From an uncultured Propionibacteriaceae bacterium (GTDB taxonomy: Bacteria > Actinomycetota > Actinomycetes > Propionibacteriales > Propionibacteriaceae), in assembly GCA_937859105.1 (NCBI GenBank), contig CALMAD010000428.1:1-11157 (forward strand): a stretch of 11,157 nt of DNA, given 5' to 3'. Under the pieces are notes generated by a model, which was not told the DNA's origin, did no database searches, and was given only the letters and a program-made list of their open reading frames with translations. The translations under genes and the position numbers were made by a program. The stretch's first letter is position 1. Every line of letters begins with the position of its first letter. Below, one piece after another: positions 7,368-11,157 of this stretch.

Positions 7368-8918
7368 TCAGCAGTCCTCCGGCGTCGTGACCTGCGTCTG
7401 CGTCGGGGTGGGGGTGGGGCTGGGCGTCAGCGCCGGGCTGGGCGTCGCGTCGGGGGAGGCGGTGCCCGTCGGGACCGTCGGCACGGTCGGCGTCGGGGTC
7501 GGGGTCGGGCTCGGGGTGACGGGCGGCGCCGTCCGCGCCCGGGCGCGGGCCTCCCGCTGGGCGACGCACTTGGCCGCCTTCTGCCGCAGCATGTCGATCG
7601 TGGTGTCGGCCGCGGCCAGGTTCTCGACCTTGATGTTCCCCCGGACGCGTTCGGCGTAGTAGGGCGGCAGATCGCCGATGCGTGTGGTGTCGCTGCGGAC
7701 GATCGACGACAGGTCGAAGTTCAGCACCCGGTCGGGGACGCCGCGGTAGACCGCGACCACGTCGTCGTCGGGGCCCACGTAGTACTGCGTCTGCGTGTAG
7801 GAGTACCAGCCCCACGCCCCGCCGCCCAGCACGAGCAGCGGGATCAGCACGACCAGCAGCATGCGCGCCCAGCCGGCGAGCCCGCGGCGTCCGGCGAGCG
7901 CGTAGCGCTCCTCTTCGTCGTCCCGTTGGACGCGGCCCGCGTCGTCGCCGGCCGCCGCGGCGTCCGTCGCGCCGGACTTCTCGACCGGCGGCAGGGCCGC
8001 CGTGTGCTCGGGTGTCGCGGGGATGCTGATGTTGCGTGCGGCCCCGATGACCGCGGTCTCGCCGTCGGGCGGACCGTCGACCATGTCGGCGATGATGATC
8101 GTGATGTTGTCGTAGCCGCCGGCCTCGTGGGCGAGGTCGACGAGGGAGTCCAGCGTGCGGTCGCGATCCTCCTCGCCGAGGAGGCGCGCGATCTGCTGAT
8201 CGGTGACCAGGCCGCACAGGCCGTCGGAGCAGACCAGCAGCCGGTCGCCCGGGCGGACGTCGAGGATGCCGAGGTCGGGCTGGTGCTGCGGGTTGCCGTT
8301 GAGGACGCGCAATACCAGCGAGCGGTGCGGGTGCTCGAGGGCCTGCGCCTCGGTGATGCGGCCCTCGTCGACGAGCGTCTGCACCCACGAGTGGTCGCGC
8401 GTCACCCGGCGCAACTGGCCGTCGCGGAGCAGGTAGGCCCGGGAGTCGCCGATGTTGATGACGGCGAGCGTGCCCTCGACGAGTGCGAACCCGCAGACGG
8501 TGGTGCCCATGCCCTCCAGGGCCGAGTCGTCGGCGACGAGGTCGGCGATGTGCTGGTTGGCCTGCGTCAGGGTCGCACCGAGGACGCCGAGCAGCGCCGC
8601 CTCCCGCGTGCCCAGATCGCCCGTGCCCTCGGGGGCCGTGTCGTCGGGGTCGGACGCCAGCCGCGCTTCGTCGGCGGCGTCGTGCTCGCGCGCCTGGATG
8701 GCGACCCGCTTCTCGGCCTCGGTGAGCAGCCGGGTGAGGCCCTCGTCGGAGGTGCGCAGGTGGTCGATCGCGACCGAGGACGCCAGGTCGCCCGCCGCGG
8801 CCCCGCCCATGCCGTCGGCGACCATGAGCATCGTCGGCGAGACGTACCCCGAATCCTGGTTGGTCTTACGAACCAGGCCGATCTCAGAGTGCGCCGCGTA
8901 CCGGAATGACAGGGCCAT
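7368..8918 (-). CDS. pstP: PP2C-family Ser/Thr protein phosphatase PstP
   Basis: This metal-dependent phosphatase reverses PknB phosphorylation. The 516-residue product has a cytoplasmic PP2C domain (about 1-280) with the metal-binding acidic residues in place: Asp22 (QDSG), Asp35-Gly36 (ADGMGG), Asp158 (IGDSR), Asp232 (CSDGL) and Asp270 (YDNIT). Compared with the mycobacterial enzyme as I recall it, there is an extra acidic segment of about 25 residues at 80-105. A charged linker leads to one membrane helix (about 351-370). The extracellular part has a small domain (375-455) and a Pro/Thr-rich tail (465-514) built from PTPT runs, ending in a C-terminal Cys. It starts 3 bases after the fhaB stop and ends one base before rodA, so translation is probably coupled. 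Confidence 0.97.
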   Translation of the reverse strand: MALSFRYAAHSEIGLVRKTNQDSGYVSPTMLMVADGMGGAAAGDLASSVAIDHLRTSDEGLTRLLTEAEKRVAIQAREHDAADEARLASDPDDTAPEGTGDLGTREAALLGVLGATLTQANQHIADLVADDSALEGMGTTVCGFALVEGTLAVINIGDSRAYLLRDGQLRRVTRDHSWVQTLVDEGRITEAQALEHPHRSLVLRVLNGNPQHQPDLGILDVRPGDRLLVCSDGLCGLVTDQQIARLLGEEDRDRTLDSLVDLAHEAGGYDNITIIIADMVDGPPDGETAVIGAARNISIPATPEHTAALPPVEKSGATDAAAAGDDAGRVQRDDEEERYALAGRRGLAGWARMLLVVLIPLLVLGGGAWGWYSYTQTQYYVGPDDDVVAVYRGVPDRVLNFDLSSIVRSDTTRIGDLPPYYAERVRGNIKVENLAAADTTIDMLRQKAAKCVAQREARARARTAPPVTPSPTPTPTPTVPTVPTGTASPDATPSPALTPSPTPTPTQTQVTTPEDC

Positions 8919-8921
8919 GGG

Positions 8922-9395
8922 TCACTTTTCCACGATCATCGTGGTCCGGCCGATCCGCAGGGTGTCGGAGAGGCCGAACGGGGTGGCGGTGGTCACCCGA
9001 GCGTCGTTGAGGTAGGTGCCGTTGGTCGAGCCGAGGTCTTCCACGAGATAGCCGTTGTCGCCCCGGACGATGCGGGCGTGCCGGGTGGAGACGTAGTCGT
9101 CGTCGAGGATGAGCTGACAGTCGTTGCTGCGGCCGATGCGCAGGGAGTCGCCCAGCGGCATCGTGAGGCCGGTCTGGGCGCCCCGGGTGATGCGCAGCGT
9201 GGTGGGCATCTTGCGGTCGGCGCGGCGGGCGCGCCGGCTCTTCAACTGGGTGGGCGGCACCTCGGAGGCGACGGCGGCAGCGGAGACCCGGCGCCCGAAG
9301 AGGTCGGTGCGGATGACGTTGCAGGCGAACAGGACGAACAGCCACAGCAGGGCGAGGAACGCGAACTTCAGCGCGAGGACGACGAGCTCAGACAT
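8922..9395 (-). CDS. fhaB: FHA domain protein FhaB (FipA-like)
   Basis: This phosphothreonine-binding protein of the cell-division cluster is, in mycobacteria, the FipA/FhaB adaptor that links PknA/PknB signalling to the divisome. The product has 157 residues, nearly the same length as the M. tuberculosis protein. A membrane helix lies at 5-25, followed by a basic linker (52-63) and an FHA domain (66-150). The FHA fingerprint is complete: GRS (88-90), the SxxH at Ser103-His106 in VSTRHARI, and GSTNGTYLN (122-130), which contact the phosphothreonine peptide. It overlaps the end of fhaA by 8 bases (9388-9395). The membrane helix would place the FHA domain at the inner face of the membrane, next to the phosphorylated tails of its neighbours. 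Confidence 0.95.
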   Translation of the reverse strand: MSELVVLALKFAFLALLWLFVLFACNVIRTDLFGRRVSAAAVASEVPPTQLKSRRARRADRKMPTTLRITRGAQTGLTMPLGDSLRIGRSNDCQLILDDDYVSTRHARIVRGDNGYLVEDLGSTNGTYLNDARVTTATPFGLSDTLRIGRTTMIVEK

Positions 9396-10098
9396 CGCTC
9401 ACCGGCGATCGGACCAGGAGGCGGGTGTTGCCCATCTCGATGCGGGAGCCCTCGTGGAGGCCGGCGTTACGGACGCGCTGGCCGTCGACGAGGATGCCGT
9501 TGGTGGAGCCCATGTCTTCGATGGCGATGTGCTGGTCGTCGCCGAACCCCTGGACGACCACGCGCGCGTGCAGGCGGGAGATGCCGGGGTCGTTGATGCG
9601 GACGTCGGCGTCGTTGCCCCGGCCCAGCGTGAAGCCGGGCGGCATCAGCGGGTGCCGGATGTTGTTGACTTCGAGCACCAGGTTCGACCGGCGCAGGACG
9701 CCGCTGCTCGCCGGGTCGGCGTTCACGATCGCGACGGCCGCGCTCTCGACCGTGAAGCGTCCGGTCGGCAGGTCGGACGCCAACTCGTAGGCGACGGTGA
9801 CCGGGCCGTTGAAGATGTAGCCCTGATTCGAGGCGTACTCGCGGAGCTGGGGCAGGATCTCGGCGTTCAGCGTGCGCGAGTAGGGGGTGAGCCGGTCGTA
9901 GTCGTGCTGGCTCAGCCCCACGGTGAAGTCGTTGGGGACGAGCTTGCGGTCGCGCGAGAGCAGCTTGGCCTCGGAGTCGAGTTCACGCTGCAGCCGCGCG
10001 GTGATCTCGACCGGCTGGACGTCCCCCTTGAACGCCCGCGCAAACGCCCCGCTGACGGCCCCCTCGAGCTTGCGCTCGAGATTGTCGAAGACCCCCAT
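9388..10098 (-). CDS. fhaA: FHA domain protein FhaA with N-terminal DUF3662 domain
   Basis: This is the first gene of the cluster. The 236-residue product combines an N-terminal DUF3662 domain (1-125; MGVFDNLERKLEGAVSGAF at the start) and a C-terminal FHA domain (about 155-230) with GRG (159-161), Ser174-His177 in ISRLHARV and GSTNGI (197-202). There is no membrane helix. The mycobacterial orthologue binds phosphorylated MviN and other cell-wall proteins and has a long linker between its domains; here the linker is short. The start is ATG at 10096-10098: it matches the family N-terminus and is preceded by AAAGGGGG (10103-10110, minus strand). The frame stays open for another 120 codons upstream, but that stretch has no family match and would run through the candidate promoter. 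Confidence 0.95.
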   Translation of the reverse strand: MGVFDNLERKLEGAVSGAFARAFKGDVQPVEITARLQRELDSEAKLLSRDRKLVPNDFTVGLSQHDYDRLTPYSRTLNAEILPQLREYASNQGYIFNGPVTVAYELASDLPTGRFTVESAAVAIVNADPASSGVLRRSNLVLEVNNIRHPLMPPGFTLGRGNDADVRINDPGISRLHARVVVQGFGDDQHIAIEDMGSTNGILVDGQRVRNAGLHEGSRIEMGNTRLLVRSPVSDV

Positions 10099-10102
10099 TG
10101 AG

Positions 10103-10110
10103 CCCCCTTT
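10103..10110 (-). promoter_or_regulatory. Ribosome binding site that fixes the fhaA start
   Basis: The minus strand reads AAAGGGGG, ending 4 bases before the ATG at 10098. It supports this start over in-frame upstream candidates that extend as far as 10458. Confidence 0.6.
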
Positions 10111-10141
10111 CGAACTGTCATTGGGCGACGAAGCAGGCCCT

Positions 10142-10147
10142 AGCCTA
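10142..10147 (-). promoter_or_regulatory. Candidate -10 element of the fhaA-pknB operon
   Basis: The minus strand reads TAGGCT (TAnnnT type) in the context GGGCTAGGCTA. Transcription would begin near 10135, giving a leader of about 37 bases that carries the fhaA ribosome site. No good -35 is visible. The core AGCCTAGCC (plus strand) is the same as upstream of crgA. Confidence 0.45.
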
Positions 10148-10254
10148 GCCCGAACGGTCCCCGCAGCCACCCCTTCGAGCGTCGAGCCCCGACCGATCGG
10201 CCGACAACCAGACCGTGGGCCGACCGCCTTTGGACGGTGGTGGGACGCCGGGCC

Positions 10255-10311
10255 CCCGTGTGCGTTTCTACCTGACGTTCTCCACCCTCTGGGGTGGAGA
10301 ACGTCACACGG
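10255..10311 (+). repeat. 57-bp inverted repeat, copy 1, with internal hairpin
   Basis: This copy matches the reverse complement of 10825-10881 at 56 of 57 positions; the single difference is in the hairpin loop region. Inside it, TGACGTTCTCCACC (10273-10286) pairs with GGTGGAGAACGTCA (10293-10306), and one more C-G pair leaves a 4-base loop. The outer CCCGTGTG (10255-10262) can pair with CACACGGG (10305-10312) if the inner stem gives up its last two pairs and the 10 bases CGTTTCTACC bulge out on one side. It lies about 110 bases upstream of the fhaA promoter candidate. The homology stops sharply at both ends. Confidence 0.92.
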
Positions 10312-10824
10312 GTCGAGCGCGTGCGTGATGTCTGCGCGCATGTCGGTGAGCGATCCGGCCCCTGCTAGGGGCGAAGCCCTCCACGGGCTCGGTCGTCGGG
10401 CAGAGCCCGGGGGCTGGTGGACGCCCCCGACGTCGGTCTCACGTCCGCCGCGTGGCATCCGGCCGCGTCCCGGAACGGTGCCGCGGAGATCGAGCCCCGC
10501 GGAGATCGAGCCCCGCGGAGATCGAGCCCCGCGGAGTGCAGGGGGCTGGTCCGCCCGCGGGCCACAGGAATGTTCGTCCGCCCGCGGATCGGGTACTGCG
10601 CGGACCGGCGCCGACGGCGTCCGCGTCGATGCTGCCGCGCGAGGGGCTGTCGAGGAACGGGCGCTCAGGAATGACAGCGGTCCGCGGGTCCGCGACCGGG
10701 TGGCATGCCGGGTTCGATCGGGCGGTCCCCGCCCTCAGGGACGCCGCGGGCACGGCCCTTCCGTGTCCCGGACGCCGCCGGTGCGGCCGTCGGTGGGTCC
10801 GGAATGCCGGACGTTCGCGAGGGG
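10312..10824. other. Non-coding DNA enclosed by the inverted repeats
   Basis: This 513-base stretch has no credible gene. The open frames in it are Arg/Pro/Ser-rich with no recognisable domain, overlap each other on both strands, and run through a 16-bp tandem repeat that shifts frame with each unit. Small inverted repeats are present: GCCCCT/AGGGGC (10358-10372), CGGGCTC/GAGCCCG (10384-10409) and CGCGGAC/GTCCGCG (10599-10625). The 12-mer GTCCGCCCGCGG occurs twice (10549-10560 and 10576-10587). No tRNA gene is visible. Confidence 0.6.
10481..10536 (+). repeat. Tandem repeat, 16-bp unit, 3.5 copies
   Basis: The unit CCGCGGAGATCGAGCC is repeated exactly at 10481-10496, 10497-10512 and 10513-10528, followed by a half unit CCGCGGAG (10529-10536). 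The period is not a multiple of three, which argues against coding. The three full copies are identical, so the array is recent or kept uniform. Confidence 0.97.
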
Positions 10825-10881
10825 CCGTGTGACGTTCTCCACCTCAGAGGGTGGAGAACGTCAGGTAGAAACGCACACGGG
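10825..10881 (-). repeat. 57-bp inverted repeat, copy 2, with internal hairpin
   Basis: This is the reverse-complement partner of 10255-10311, with one mismatch. The hairpin arms are 10830-10843 and 10850-10863 (14 bp, perfect) around a 6-base loop, TCAGAG. It begins 52 bases past the stop codon of the upstream minus-strand gene, so it may also serve as that gene's transcription terminator, although no U-tract follows. Confidence 0.92.
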
Positions 10882-10905
10882 ACGGGACGGGACGGCACGG
10901 CACGG
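10876..10905 (+). repeat. Short tandem repeat of a 5-bp unit (SACGG), 6 copies
   Basis: The copies run CACGG, GACGG three times, then CACGG twice. The array starts inside the last bases of inverted repeat copy 2 and fills most of the gap to the next gene. It looks like a slippage-prone microsatellite. Confidence 0.85.
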
Positions 10906-10933
10906 CCCCACCCCGATCGCCCCGACCGCCGGG

Positions 10934-11157
10934 CTAGCCCGTGAGCACGACCACCGCGTGGGGCCCCAGGTGGACGCGCCCATCGGCGACGTTCGCGTCC
11001 CCGAAGGACGCGGCCACGCGTCCGCGGGCGTCCCGGAGTTCGGCGGGGGCGTCCGTCGGGGCGACGATGACCGTCACCTGCCCGTGCACCAGCCGGAACC
11101 AGCCGTCGCCGTAGTCGGCGGCCACGGGCTGCCGGGGTCCGATCAGCTGGCCGCGGA
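10934..11157 (-). CDS. C-terminal end of a glycoside hydrolase-like protein, possibly TreZ (partial)
   Basis: The gene enters from the right window edge; 73 residues to a TAG stop (10934-10936) are visible. The sequence runs ADYGDGWFRLVHGQVTVIV, then about 40 residues ending in HLGPHAVVVLTG. A Trp-(F/L)-x-(L/V)-x-(H/R)-G start, a beta-strand, a short polar region and a final LPPxSxxVL-like strand is the layout of the C-terminal all-beta domain of alpha-amylase family GH13 enzymes, and it most resembles malto-oligosyltrehalose trehalohydrolase (TreZ), which releases trehalose from maltooligosyl trehalose. The catalytic domain is outside the window, so the assignment rests on a short, weakly conserved domain; another GH13 enzyme is possible. 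The stop codon lies within the palindrome GGGCTAGCCC (10931-10940). Confidence 0.55.
   Translation of the reverse strand, partial: RGQLIGPRQPVAADYGDGWFRLVHGQVTVIVAPTDAPAELRDARGRVAASFGDANVADGRVHLGPHAVVVLTG

Noticed and set aside
5768..8909. Long plus-strand open frames opposite rodA and pstP
   Set aside because: They are antisense to strongly conserved genes, have Arg/Asp/Gly/Val-rich compositions typical of GC-rich shadow frames, and show no domain.
10099..10458. In-frame upstream extension of fhaA by 120 codons
   Set aside because: The extension has no family similarity, crosses inverted repeat copy 1 and the -10 candidate, and the ATG at 10098 has a good ribosome site and the canonical MGVFDNLE start.
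10481..10536. Possible CRISPR array
   Set aside because: The 16-bp units are directly adjacent with no spacers, and no cas genes are in view.
10705..10725. GGTTCGATC resembling a tRNA T-loop
   Set aside because: The flanking bases do not form a T-stem and no acceptor or anticodon arm can be found, although a tRNA gene often neighbours fhaA in actinobacteria.
10417..10832. Small open frames (63-126 codons) on both strands in the fhaA upstream region
   Set aside because: They overlap each other, pass through the 16-bp tandem repeat, are Arg/Pro/Ser-rich and have no recognisable motif or ribosome site.

Overview
This is a high-GC, gene-dense segment of an actinomycete chromosome (Actinomycetota; the family cannot be fixed from this window). 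The reason is the conserved cell-wall/cell-division signalling cluster. On the minus strand it reads fhaA - fhaB - pstP - rodA - pbpA - pknB (10098 down to 2380), and next to it lie pabA/trpG, a DUF881 membrane protein and crgA, a set that usually sits near the chromosomal origin in this phylum.

Layout: 1-447 (+) is the C-terminal part of a cytochrome P450. 490-807 (-) is crgA. 904-1689 (+) is a DUF881 protein, followed 4 bases later by the glutamine amidotransferase subunit pabA/trpG (1694-2335, +). pknB (2380-4224, -) converges on it. The six genes from fhaA to pknB are packed with junctions of -8 to +3 bases, so they very probably form one transcript starting near 10135. An 835-base non-coding region (10099-10933) follows. 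The window ends with the C-terminus of a carbohydrate-active enzyme, best guess TreZ (10934-11157, -).

How the genes work together: PknB is a membrane Ser/Thr kinase with extracellular PASTA sensor domains, and PstP is the opposing PP2C phosphatase, also membrane anchored. FhaA and FhaB carry FHA domains that read phosphothreonine. RodA (SEDS glycosyltransferase) and PbpA (class B transpeptidase) make peptidoglycan and are the likely effectors. CrgA is a small divisome membrane protein. Only one kinase is present; the pknA gene found in the mycobacterial version of the cluster is absent.

The least explained part is 10255-10881. Two 57-bp copies of one sequence, in inverted orientation and differing at one base, bound about 513 bp of non-coding DNA. 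Each copy folds into a 14-15 bp hairpin. The enclosed DNA holds a 3.5-copy 16-bp tandem repeat. It resembles a non-autonomous mobile element or a structured intergenic repeat pair. A second point of interest is the long RodA cytoplasmic tail, which carries Thr sites shaped like PknB substrate / FHA ligand motifs.
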